Shown one piece after another: positions 1-6,031 of a stretch of DNA of 14,712 nt (its first letter is position 1; every line of letters begins with the position of its first letter). Under the pieces are notes generated by a model. That model did not search any database. It had not been told where the DNA came from and saw only the letters and a program-made list of their open reading frames with translations. Made by a program: the position numbers and the translations under genes. This stretch comes from Pseudomonadota bacterium (GTDB taxonomy: Bacteria; Pseudomonadota; Gammaproteobacteria; Acidiferrobacterales; Sulfurifustaceae): contig CP070641.1 of NCBI GenBank assembly GCA_020354085.1, positions 2,165,254 to 2,179,965 on the forward strand. The letters are read 5' to 3'.

Positions 1-1608
1 AGCCAGCTTCCGCGCGAAATGGTGCTGAAGAAACTCCAGCCTCTGCTCGAAGACGCCGCGCGACCTAAGGTTGGTCAAAACCTGAAATACGATATCAACG
101 TTTTGGCCAACTACGCGGTGCAGCTGCGTGGGGTGCGCTACGACACCATGCTGGAGTCCTATGTGTTGGACTCGACCGCCTCGCGCCATGACATGGACAG
201 TCTGGCGCTCAAGTACCTGGGCTACAAAACGATCACTTATGAAGAGGTCGCGGGCAAGGGCAAGAATCAGATCAACTTCAGCGAGGTGCCGATCGAGCAG
301 GCGGCGGCCTATGCGGCGGAAGACGCGGATGTAACCCTACGCCTGCACGAGACGCTATGGCCGCGCTTGGCGGAGAACCCGGCGCTCGTGACCTTGTTCG
401 AAGACATTGAGATGCCGCTGGTGCCGATCCTCGCGGAGATCGAGCGCAACGGCGTACGCATCGCGGTCGACATGCTGCGCGCGCAGAGTCGCGAACTCGA
501 ACGCCGGATCCTCGACATCGAGCGCGAGGCCCATGCCATCGGCGGGCAGGTGTTCAACATCAGCTCGCCTAAGCAAATCCAAGAGGTGTTGTACGACAAG
601 CTGAATCTGCCGGTGCTCAAGAAAACGCCGACCGGACAGGCGTCGACCGCCGAGGACGTGTTGCAGGAACTCGCGCTCGACTATCCGCTGCCGCGTTTGA
701 TCCTTGAATACCGCACGCTTTCCAAGCTCAAGTCGACCTACACCGACAAGCTACCGGAGATGATCAACCCCAAGACCGGTCGCGTGCATACTTCATATCA
801 TCAGGCGGTGGCCGCCACCGGGCGCCTGTCTTCCGCCGATCCTAATTTGCAGAACATCCCGGTACGCACGGCCGAAGGCCGGCGCATCCGCCAAGCCTTC
901 ATTGCGGCGCCCGGCTACAAGATTCTGTCGGCGGATTATTCGCAGATCGAGCTGCGCATCATGGCGCATCTGTCGGGCGATGCCGGTCTGCAGCAGGCGT
1001 TTCGCGGCAATCAAGACGTGCACCGCGCCACCGCCGCCGAGGTTTTTGGCGTCGGCCTCGATCAAGTGACCGAGGAGATGCGGCGCAACGCCAAGGCCAT
1101 CAATTTCGGTCTCATATATGGTATGTCGGCCTTTGGTTTGGCGCGCCAGCTTAAGATCGAGCGCGCCGCGGCGCAGGCCTATGTCGATCTTTACTTTGCG
1201 CGCTACCCGGGCGTGAAGGACTTCATGGAACGCACGCGCGCGCTCGCCCACCAGCAGGGTTACGTCGAGACCCTATTCGGCAGGCGTCTGTATCTCACCG
1301 AGATCAACGCCAGCAACCAAGTACGTCGCCAGGCCGCCGAGCGTGCCGCCATCAATGCGCCGATGCAGGGCACCGCTGCCGATCTCATCAAGCGCGCCAT
1401 GATCGCCGTAAGCCATTGGCTGGCGACCAGCGGCGCGGACGCCAAGATGATCATGCAGGTGCACGATGAACTGGTGTTCGAGATCGCCGAGAGCGCGGTC
1501 GATACGGTGCGCGAGGCGGTTCGCGCCTGCATGACCGGTGTCGCCCAACTCGACGTTCCCCTGGTGGTGGATACCGGTGTGGGCGATAACTGGGACCAGG
1601 CTCATTAA
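1..1608 (+). CDS. polA: DNA polymerase I, C-terminal part (5' end outside window)
   Basis: This is the 3' portion of the gene for DNA polymerase I, which fills gaps and removes primers during replication and repair. The frame is open from base 1, so the true start lies upstream; 535 residues are visible, against roughly 930 in the full enzyme. The N-terminal 5' nuclease domain and the first proofreading motif are therefore not seen. Visible 3'-5' exonuclease motifs are NLKYD (Asp at visible residue 31) and YAAED (Tyr104, Asp108), so proofreading looks intact. The polymerase domain has motif A DYSQIELR (Asp312), motif B with Arg361, Lys365 and the NFGLIYG segment, and motif C VHDE (Asp489). 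All catalytic positions known for family A polymerases are present. The gene ends in TAA and is followed by a hairpin and a small-RNA locus, an order known near polA in Pseudomonas and Xanthomonas. Confidence 0.97.
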   Translation, partial: SQLPREMVLKKLQPLLEDAARPKVGQNLKYDINVLANYAVQLRGVRYDTMLESYVLDSTASRHDMDSLALKYLGYKTITYEEVAGKGKNQINFSEVPIEQAAAYAAEDADVTLRLHETLWPRLAENPALVTLFEDIEMPLVPILAEIERNGVRIAVDMLRAQSRELERRILDIEREAHAIGGQVFNISSPKQIQEVLYDKLNLPVLKKTPTGQASTAEDVLQELALDYPLPRLILEYRTLSKLKSTYTDKLPEMINPKTGRVHTSYHQAVAATGRLSSADPNLQNIPVRTAEGRRIRQAFIAAPGYKILSADYSQIELRIMAHLSGDAGLQQAFRGNQDVHRATAAEVFGVGLDQVTEEMRRNAKAINFGLIYGMSAFGLARQLKIERAAAQAYVDLYFARYPGVKDFMERTRALAHQQGYVETLFGRRLYLTEINASNQVRRQAAERAAINAPMQGTAADLIKRAMIAVSHWLATSGADAKMIMQVHDELVFEIAESAVDTVREAVRACMTGVAQLDVPLVVDTGVGDNWDQAH

Positions 1609-1648
1609 GGGATCTGCCTAGGATCCGACGGTCAGGGGTAGCGCCGGC

Positions 1649-1677
1649 GCGCACGGCGGTCAGCAATATCCGTGCGC
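1649..1677 (+). other. Inverted repeat just downstream of polA
   Basis: An 8-bp perfect inverted repeat, GCGCACGG and CCGTGCGC, with a 13-nt loop lies 40 bases after the polA stop codon. It has no following T tract, so it is not a standard intrinsic terminator. It could be a Rho-associated or 3'-end stabilising hairpin of the polA mRNA. The repeat is seen directly; the role is inferred. Confidence 0.5.
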
Positions 1678-1712
1678 TGCGTGGGGAATCACATTGCAAA
1701 ACAACGCTCAGC

Positions 1713-1740
1713 GGAACCTTGCTGAGTACCCTTGGTCTAT
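1713..1740 (+). promoter_or_regulatory. Sigma-E/AlgU-type promoter of the small RNA
   Basis: GGAACCT (1713-1719) is followed after 16 bases by TCTAT (1736-1740). The extracytoplasmic sigma factor RpoE/AlgU is known to recognise GGAACTT with 16-17 bases before TCTGA or TCTAA, so each element differs at one position and the spacing is ideal. Transcription would start near 1746-1748. An overlapping housekeeping -10 candidate, TATACT (1738-1743), has only a poor -35 (AACCTT at 1715-1720), so dual use by RpoD is possible. ErsA of Pseudomonas aeruginosa, the presumed counterpart, is known to depend on AlgU. Confidence 0.5.
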
Positions 1741-1746
1741 ACTCGA

Positions 1747-1876
1747 CGAAGGTGGTTGGATAACCGTCTTTCCCCCGTCCCTCCTCCCTGGGCGGGGGAG
1801 GTTCTGGAGTCGACTAAGGTCCTCCAGGACGCGTTGAGCCCCGGACTCTCTCCCCTTGTCTCCGGGGCTTTTTTTT
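1747..1876 (+). ncRNA. Candidate polA-linked trans-acting small RNA (ErsA/sX13-like)
   Basis: A transcript of about 130 nt is predicted from the promoter at 1713-1740 to the T tract ending at 1876. It would fold into successive hairpins. A C-rich hairpin pairs CCCCCG (about 1772) with CGGGGG around a loop rich in CCC and CUCC, or alternatively pairs CCTCC(T)CCC with GGGGGAGG. A perfect 9-bp hairpin pairs GTTCTGGAG (1801-1809) with CTCCAGGAC (1822-1830), with one G-U pair. The terminator hairpin also has a C-rich loop. C-rich loops typically pair with G-rich ribosome-binding sites of target mRNAs. No protein frame with a credible start covers this region. Small RNAs downstream of polA are known in several groups: Spot 42 in enterics, ErsA in Pseudomonas and sX13 in Xanthomonas. 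Length, place, promoter type and C-rich loops fit the latter two best. Identity is inferred from position and form, not from an alignment. Confidence 0.6.
1837..1876 (+). terminator. Intrinsic terminator of the small RNA
   Basis: AGCCCCGGA (1837-1845) pairs perfectly with TCCGGGGCT (1861-1869) across a 15-nt loop of mostly C and T. The stem runs into eight consecutive T (1869-1876). This is a classical Rho-independent terminator and defines the 3' end of the small RNA. Confidence 0.8.
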
Positions 1877-1894
1877 GGTCTCCGGGGCTTTTTT
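1858..1894 (+). repeat. Tandem duplication of the terminator 3' arm and T tract
   Basis: The 17-base unit GTCTCCGGGGCTTTTTT occurs at 1858-1874 and again at 1878-1894, a 20-base period. The second copy brings another TCCGGGGCT (1881-1889) and six T (1889-1894). It can pair with the same upstream arm at 1837-1845, so it offers a second, longer terminator as back-up. Confidence 0.8.
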
Positions 1895-1982
1895 GCCGAC
1901 GGTAAGCGCCTTCCCGCGAGCACAGACCGCGCGTCATGCGGCTGCATGCGTGACATCCATGCCAGGGGCCGCCGCATAGAAA

Positions 1983-2012
1983 TTGACCAGGCCAAGCGCT
2001 CTTTGATATATA
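1983..2012 (+). promoter_or_regulatory. Sigma-70-like promoter of the cytochrome gene
   Basis: TTGACC (1983-1988) resembles the -35 consensus. The AT-rich run GATATATA (2005-2012) supplies a -10, either TATATA with an 18-base spacer or GATATA with a 16-base spacer. It lies about 55 bases ahead of the cytochrome start codon and after the small-RNA terminator, which suggests independent transcription. The call rests on motif match alone. Confidence 0.4.
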
Positions 2013-2065
2013 GGCCGCCCGCTTGCAGCTAGCCCGCGCGCGGTTGACCGCACCGAGAGGAAAAC

Positions 2066-2692
2066 ATGACCAGTAACCGTGCCGCCCTTATCCTCGCCCT
2101 AGTTTCGGGCGCATGTCTCCTGTTACCCATGACCGCCGCCCAGGCCGAGCGCGGCAGTGCCGCGGCCGGAAAGGGCAAGGCCGCCGCTTGCGCCGCCTGC
2201 CACGGCGCGGATGGAAACGGCGGCCCCGACCCGAGCTGGCCGAGATTGGCGGGCACCAATGCCGAGTACCTTGCCAAGCAGTTGGCCGACTTCAAATCGG
2301 GCGCCCGCAAAGATCCGATCATGCAGGGCATGGTGGCCGCACTGTCGCCACAGGACATGCGTGACATCGGGGCTTACTACGACAGCCTGTCGCCGAAGCC
2401 GGGATCGGCGCGCAAAGAGGAATCGCTCAAGATGGGCGAGCGCCTGTACCGCGGCGGCAACGCCAAGACCGGTGTGGCGGCCTGCATGAGCTGCCACGGT
2501 CCTTCGGGGCACGGGATTCCGCCACGCTTCCCGCGTGTCTCCGGCCAGAGCGCGACTTACACGGAAAAGCAGCTGCTGGCCTTCAAATCGAACAAGCGCA
2601 CCAACGACGGCGAGGCCATGACCCGAATCGCTTTCCGCATGTCGGAAGACGAGATCAAGGCGGTGGCCAACTACATGGCCGGCCTACATTGA
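2066..2692 (+). CDS. Di-haem cytochrome c4, periplasmic
   Basis: The 208-residue product is a two-domain c-type cytochrome of the c4 family, which carries electrons in the periplasm, classically from the bc1 complex to terminal oxidases. Residues 1-27 form a signal peptide with a hydrophobic stretch and the cleavage-like end AQA. Two haem-binding motifs are present: CAACH (residues 42-46) and CMSCH (140-144). Each lies in a similar repeat with downstream methionines suitable as axial ligands (Met86/Met89 in domain 1, Met185/Met192 in domain 2). The spacing and length match cytochrome c4, often called cc4 or cycA. The start is set by GAGAGG at 2055-2060, five bases before ATG. In Pseudomonas aeruginosa cytochrome genes including cc4 lie just beyond polA and engB; here engB is absent between them. 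A strong hairpin follows the stop codon. Confidence 0.93.
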   Translation: MTSNRAALILALVSGACLLLPMTAAQAERGSAAAGKGKAAACAACHGADGNGGPDPSWPRLAGTNAEYLAKQLADFKSGARKDPIMQGMVAALSPQDMRDIGAYYDSLSPKPGSARKEESLKMGERLYRGGNAKTGVAACMSCHGPSGHGIPPRFPRVSGQSATYTEKQLLAFKSNKRTNDGEAMTRIAFRMSEDEIKAVANYMAGLH

Positions 2693-2718
2693 ATTAACCG
2701 GTCTCTATCGTAGTCATG

Positions 2719-2747
2719 CCGGCCCGCTCACGCGGGCCGGTTCGTTT
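2719..2747 (+). terminator. GC-rich hairpin after the cytochrome c4 gene
   Basis: CCGGCCCGC (2719-2727) and GCGGGCCGG (2732-2740) form a perfect 9-bp stem with a 4-nt loop, followed by TTCGTTT. The T tract is interrupted, so termination is likely but perhaps incomplete. It separates the cytochrome gene from the sigma-54 unit downstream. Confidence 0.7.
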
Positions 2748-2788
2748 CTAGCGCCCAGTATCCGAGGGGAACAGGGCCCCAGGATCCG

Positions 2789-2869
2789 GCGGCTAGATCT
2801 GCCGCAAACCGCCCAGTTGCCGTCCGTCTGCCCGCGCGTGACGTCACTCGGCACCCGGTTCCGTCCGGG
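2789..2869. promoter_or_regulatory. Cluster of short dyads upstream of the sigma-54 promoter
   Basis: Three symmetrical elements lie in this stretch: GCGGC-N7-GCCGC (2789-2805), the perfect palindrome GTGACGTCAC (2838-2847), and CCCGG-N6-CCGGG (2854-2869). They fall about 80-160 bases upstream of the predicted sigma-54 start. That is the usual range for binding sites of the activator ATPases sigma-54 needs. A more AT-rich stretch (about 2876-2912) lies between them and the promoter, where a bend is usually placed. The dyads are seen; the activator role is inferred and weak. Confidence 0.25.
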
Positions 2870-2918
2870 GGGCAACGATTTCTCTATATCTAGCAAGGGG
2901 TTAGTAACTCAACAGCGC

Positions 2919-2935
2919 TTGGCATGGCCGTTGCT
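2919..2935 (+). promoter_or_regulatory. Sigma-54 (RpoN) -24/-12 promoter
   Basis: TTGGCATG, four bases, then TTGCT matches the sigma-54 consensus YTGGCACG-N4-TTGCW with one mismatch. The invariant GG (2921-2922) and GC (2933-2934) are exactly 10 bases apart as required. Transcription would begin near 2946, giving a leader of about 64 nt before the small gene at 3010. Confidence 0.6.
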
Positions 2936-2970
2936 TTTCCCTGTACAGGAAGGCGGCTGTGGCCGCGGGG

Positions 2971-2988
2971 GTCCGGAGAGTCCGGAGA
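2971..2988 (+). repeat. Tandem 9-bp repeat in the leader of the small gene
   Basis: GTCCGGAGA occurs twice in direct succession (2971-2979 and 2980-2988). It lies between the sigma-54 promoter and the ribosome-binding site. Each copy contains GGAG, so it could provide extra ribosome-binding or regulatory-protein contacts. Function is unknown. Confidence 0.6.
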
Positions 2989-3009
2989 CAGAGCAAACGG
3001 AGCAAGCGC

Positions 3010-3246
3010 ATGTTAAGCCATATCGTCAATCTGGTAAGCACCTACGAGCACCACAATGGCTCGCGCCCGAATGTGGTGTACATGAACGAGACGCACTATG
3101 GCCATCTGCGCGAGGAGCTTCCCGGTGTGCGCGATCACATCGACGTGGTGGCGATCCTCGGTGTCGATATTGCGCTGTCCGACGACGTGGTGCGGCCGCA
3201 GGTCGCGACCGTGCGCTTCGCGGCGGAGAACATCCTGGTCAGCTAA
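3010..3246 (+). CDS. Small protein of unknown function (78 residues)
   Basis: I do not recognise this family by name. The predicted protein is 78 residues, soluble-looking, with no signal peptide, membrane segment or cysteine. It has an N-terminal helix-like stretch (LSHIVNLVSTYEHH), the segment RPNVVYMNETHYGHLREEL (about residues 18-36), and a C-terminal part with alternating hydrophobic residues (DVVAILGVDIAL, then VATVRFAAENILV) that looks like beta strands. The chosen ATG has GGAG (2999-3002) seven bases upstream. The frame stays open to an ATG at 2959, but that version would add 17 mostly basic residues translated from the repeat-bearing leader and has a poorer ribosome site. Codon use is GC-rich like the neighbours. 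The gene stands alone between two hairpins behind a sigma-54 promoter, suggesting conditional expression, for example under nitrogen, surface or stress control. No function is assigned. Confidence 0.75.
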   Translation: MLSHIVNLVSTYEHHNGSRPNVVYMNETHYGHLREELPGVRDHIDVVAILGVDIALSDDVVRPQVATVRFAAENILVS

Positions 3247-3272
3247 CGAAAGATTTGATGTGTGGGGTGCGA

Positions 3273-3296
3273 ACGGGCCGGCATGTACCGGCCCGT
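3273..3296. terminator. Shared hairpin between convergent small gene and hemL
   Basis: ACGGGCCGG (3273-3281) and CCGGCCCGT (3288-3296) form a perfect 9-bp stem with a 6-nt loop. It lies 26 bases after the small gene's stop and 2 bases beyond the hemL stop on the other strand, so it can serve both convergent transcripts. Neither side has a good T run: the plus side has CGCTATTTTAG, the minus side none. It may act as a bidirectional but weak terminator. Confidence 0.6.
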
Positions 3297-3298
3297 CG

Positions 3299-4594
3299 CT
3301 ATTTTAGCGATTGAAACGCGCGGCCGGCCGCGGCCACGCTCGCCGCGATATCGCTGGCGGTGTGCGCGCTCGACACGAACCCGGCCTCGTAGGCGCTCGG
3401 CGCCAGGTACACGCCCTCTGCCAACATGGCGTGGAAGAATTTCTTGAAGCGTTCGATGTCGCAGCTTGTCGCCTGCCGATAACTTGTGACGCGCGCGGCG
3501 TCGGCAAAGAAGAACCCGAACATCCCGCCGACCACGACCGTGCTTAGCGGGACGCCCGCCGCCTTGGCGCCTGCTGCGAATCCCGCCATAAGCTCTTTGC
3601 CCTTGCTCTCGAGCGCTTCGTAGAACCCCGGCTCCATACAGGCGCGGAGTGTCACGAGACCCGCCGCCATCGCGACCGGATTGCCCGACAGTGTGCCGGC
3701 ATGAAACACCGGGCCGTCGGGCGTGATGCGGTCCATGATGTCGGCGCGACCGCCGAAGGCGCCTACCGGCATACCGCCACCGACGACTTTGCCGAGCGTC
3801 GTGAGGTCCGGCTTGATCTTGTACAAACCCTGCGCGCCGCCCAAGCCAACGCGAAAGCCGGTCATGACCTCGTCGAAGATCAAAAGCGCGCCGTGCCGTG
3901 TGCAGAGCTCGCGCAATGTTTCCAAGAACCCCGGCTCGGGCGGAATGCAGTTCATGTTGCCCGCCACCGGCTCGACGATGACGCCTGCGACCTCCTTGCC
4001 GATCTTGGCAAAGCTCTCGCGCAATTGTTCGACATTGTTGTATTCGAGCGTAACGGTGAGTTCGGCCAAGGCGGCTGGCACGCCCGGTGACGACGGCACG
4101 CCGAGCGTCAAGGCGCTGGAGCCGGCCTTCACCAACAAGGAATCCCCCGAGCCGTGGTAGCAGCCCTCGAACTTGATGATCTTGTCGCGCCCGGTGAATC
4201 CGCGCGCGAGCCGAATGGCGCTCATCGTGGCCTCGGTGCCGCTGCTCACCATGCGCACCTTCTCGACCGACGGCATGAGCTTCTTCAATAGCTCGGCCAT
4301 CTCGGTTTCGATCACGGTCGGTGCGCCATAACTCATGCCGGTGGCGGCAGTATCGGCGACCGCTTTGACCACCGCCGGATGCGCGTGCCCCAGGATCGAC
4401 GGGCCCCAGGAAGCGACGTAGTCGATATATTTGTTGCCATCGACGTCATACAGATAGGCGCCTTCACCGCGCGCGAAAAACACCGGCTCGCCGCCAACTT
4501 GTTTGAAGGCGCGTACCGCGGAGTTCACGCCTCCGGCGATGGACTTCTTGGCGCGGGCAAACTGTTCGTGGGAGTGTTTGGTTTGATAGCTCAC
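3299..4594 (-). CDS. hemL: Glutamate-1-semialdehyde 2,1-aminomutase
   Basis: HemL is a cytoplasmic PLP enzyme that converts glutamate-1-semialdehyde to 5-aminolevulinate, the universal tetrapyrrole precursor, in the C5 pathway. The 431-residue product has the family's usual length. It begins with the family pattern around IAGGVNSAVRAF and contains the pocket segment SSGTEATMSAIRLARG (about 117-132), DEVMTGFR (241-248), and the PLP-binding lysine in TLGKVVGGGMPVGAF (Lys269). The C-terminal region with FHAMLAEGVYLAPSAYEAGF is also typical. The start codon is GTG, and its GTGA overlaps the thiE stop TGA by four bases, which implies translational coupling. Only a weak GAGAA lies upstream as a ribosome site. 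It is the last gene of the hemH-thiD-thiE-hemL operon and converges on the small gene at 3010. Confidence 0.97.
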   Translation of the reverse strand: MSYQTKHSHEQFARAKKSIAGGVNSAVRAFKQVGGEPVFFARGEGAYLYDVDGNKYIDYVASWGPSILGHAHPAVVKAVADTAATGMSYGAPTVIETEMAELLKKLMPSVEKVRMVSSGTEATMSAIRLARGFTGRDKIIKFEGCYHGSGDSLLVKAGSSALTLGVPSSPGVPAALAELTVTLEYNNVEQLRESFAKIGKEVAGVIVEPVAGNMNCIPPEPGFLETLRELCTRHGALLIFDEVMTGFRVGLGGAQGLYKIKPDLTTLGKVVGGGMPVGAFGGRADIMDRITPDGPVFHAGTLSGNPVAMAAGLVTLRACMEPGFYEALESKGKELMAGFAAGAKAAGVPLSTVVVGGMFGFFFADAARVTSYRQATSCDIERFKKFFHAMLAEGVYLAPSAYEAGFVSSAHTASDIAASVAAAGRAFQSLK

Positions 4595-5226
4595 GCTGGG
4601 TTCTCGAATAGTCGTGCGTAGCGCCGCGCCGCGGCCCGCACGTCGGTTTGATTGAACACGCCCTCGATAACGGCTAGCGCATCAGCGCCGGCCTCGATCA
4701 ATGATCCACCATTTTCCGGGGTGATGCCGCCAATGGCAACGATCGGCACGCGCAGCTCGGCACGCGCACGGCTCAGCAGCTCGATCGGCGCGGATACCGC
4801 TTGCGGCTTGGAGCGCGAGGGAAAAAACCGGCCGAACGCGACATAGCTGGCGCCGGCGCTCTCCGCCGCGCGCGCCCGCTCGAGTTCGTTGTAACAGGAC
4901 ACGCCGATGATTCGATTGGCTCCGAATTGCGCGCACGCCGCGGCGATGGCGGCATCGTCGCGGCCCACGTGCACGCCATCGGCATCGATGGCCGCGGCGA
5001 GCTGCACGTCATCGTTCACGATCAGCGGCACACCGCGCGCGCGACAGACTGCTAGCAATATGAGGGCCTGGCGGTGGCGGCGCGCTCGATCGTGGCCCTT
5101 GTCGCGGTACTGGATGACGCGCGCGCCGCCGGTGATGGCCTCCTCTACCGCGCTGGCGAGTCGCTCTTCGGGCAAGTAAAGCGTGTCGGCGATCGCGTAG
5201 AGACCGCGTACGACCGGTTCAGGCAT
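4591..5226 (-). CDS. thiE: Thiamine-phosphate synthase
   Basis: ThiE joins hydroxymethylpyrimidine diphosphate and hydroxyethylthiazole phosphate to make thiamine phosphate. The 211-residue product shows the family's TIM-barrel signatures: VIQYRDK (37-43, substrate-binding Gln39, Arg41, Lys43), NDD (71-73, Mg binding), DGVHVGRDD (83-91), YVAFGRFFPSRSK (128-140) and the phosphate-binding IGG (165-167). The frame is open for 52 more codons upstream, but that part lies inside thiD and is arginine-rich out-of-frame sequence. The ATG at 5226 gives a normal-length protein beginning MPEPVVRGLYAIAD. It overlaps the thiD stop by eight bases, and its own stop overlaps the hemL GTG, so it is coupled on both sides. 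Confidence 0.95.
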   Translation of the reverse strand: MPEPVVRGLYAIADTLYLPEERLASAVEEAITGGARVIQYRDKGHDRARRHRQALILLAVCRARGVPLIVNDDVQLAAAIDADGVHVGRDDAAIAAACAQFGANRIIGVSCYNELERARAAESAGASYVAFGRFFPSRSKPQAVSAPIELLSRARAELRVPIVAIGGITPENGGSLIEAGADALAVIEGVFNQTDVRAAARRYARLFENPA

Positions 5227-6031
5227 TTTGCTTGTGTAGGGTCTCGCGTCCCCAGTAGAGCCGGTCCGGCAATAGCTGGCCCATGCCGGCGCGGTAGGCG
5301 TGGCGCAGGCACTCATAGGTGTAGCGCGTCGCCTGCGTAATGGCGCTGACCGTGTCCAGGCCGTGTGCCAGCACGCCGGCACAGGCCGCGGCCAGCGTGC
5401 AGCCGCTGCCGTGGTAGTTCTTGGGCAAACGCTCGAAGCTGAACGTCTCGAGCAGCCGATGCTGGCCGTAGAGACGGTGCTGTACCTTGGGAGTGGGCTC
5501 GTGCGTGCCAGTGATCAGGACGAATTCGGCACCAAGCGACATCAGGTCTTGCGCGCAGGCATCGAGCGTATCGGCCCCCGGCGCGAGCGCGCGCACTTCG
5601 AGACTGTTGGGCGTAACGAGGCGCGCACGTGGGATGAGCAAAGAGCGCAGGACTTCATCCAGCGGCTCGTCGCATAAGTCGTCTCCGCCTCCCGAGGCCT
5701 GCACCGGATCGACCACCACGGGCACACGCGGGTAATCGCGCAGGATGCCTTCGATCGCGGCTACCGTCACGCTGGAAGCCAGCATGCCGGTCTTGATTGC
5801 CGCCACTGGCATGTCTTCCAGCACGGCGCGCGCCTGCGCGATCACCAGTTCGGGCGGAACAATGTCGAATTGTTTGACGCCGCTTGTGTCCTGCGCGGTG
5901 ACGGCGGTCACGACCGGCGCGGCGTGACAACCGAGACTGGCAAGCGTGAGGACATCGGCGGCGATGCCGGCGCCGCCAGTCGGGTCGCTGCCGGCAAACA
6001 CCAAAACGATCGGCGGCGCGACGACCGTCAT
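5219..6031 (-). CDS. thiD: Hydroxymethylpyrimidine / phosphomethylpyrimidine kinase
   Basis: ThiD phosphorylates hydroxymethylpyrimidine and then its monophosphate, supplying the pyrimidine substrate for ThiE encoded next door. The 270-residue product is a ribokinase-fold enzyme with the glycine-rich N-terminus FAGSDPTGGAGIAAD (12-26), KTGML (80-84), VVDPV (106-110), VTPNSLE (139-145) and the anion-hole motif GSGCTLAAA (208-216) with the catalytic cysteine/aspartate-region pattern of this family. The stretch after VDPV (QASGGGDDL) and the segment HEPTPKVQHRLYG differ from the enteric enzyme, as in a divergent gammaproteobacterial subgroup. The ATG overlaps the hemH stop as ATGA, and its TGA lies just inside thiE. 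Confidence 0.93.
   Translation of the reverse strand: MTVVAPPIVLVFAGSDPTGGAGIAADVLTLASLGCHAAPVVTAVTAQDTSGVKQFDIVPPELVIAQARAVLEDMPVAAIKTGMLASSVTVAAIEGILRDYPRVPVVVDPVQASGGGDDLCDEPLDEVLRSLLIPRARLVTPNSLEVRALAPGADTLDACAQDLMSLGAEFVLITGTHEPTPKVQHRLYGQHRLLETFSFERLPKNYHGSGCTLAAACAGVLAHGLDTVSAITQATRYTYECLRHAYRAGMGQLLPDRLYWGRETLHKQNA

Noticed and set aside
1719..1743. Housekeeping promoter TTGCTG plus TATACT for the small RNA
   Set aside because: The spacer is only 13 bases, too short for sigma-70; the overlapping sigma-E-type elements fit far better.
1708..1995. Minus-strand open frame across the small-RNA region
   Set aside because: It is rich in Arg and Pro, reads through the terminator repeats, and lacks any recognisable family or ribosome site. 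The RNA-structure explanation is stronger.
2817..3314. 165-codon plus-strand frame overlapping the small gene in another frame
   Set aside because: Composition is dominated by Arg, Gly and Pro as expected from out-of-frame GC-rich DNA, and it runs through the sigma-54 promoter and the terminator hairpin.
5227..5382. Longer thiE start giving a 263-residue protein
   Set aside because: The extra 52 residues lie in thiD coding sequence, are arginine-rich and do not resemble ThiE; the ATG at 5226 gives the normal length.
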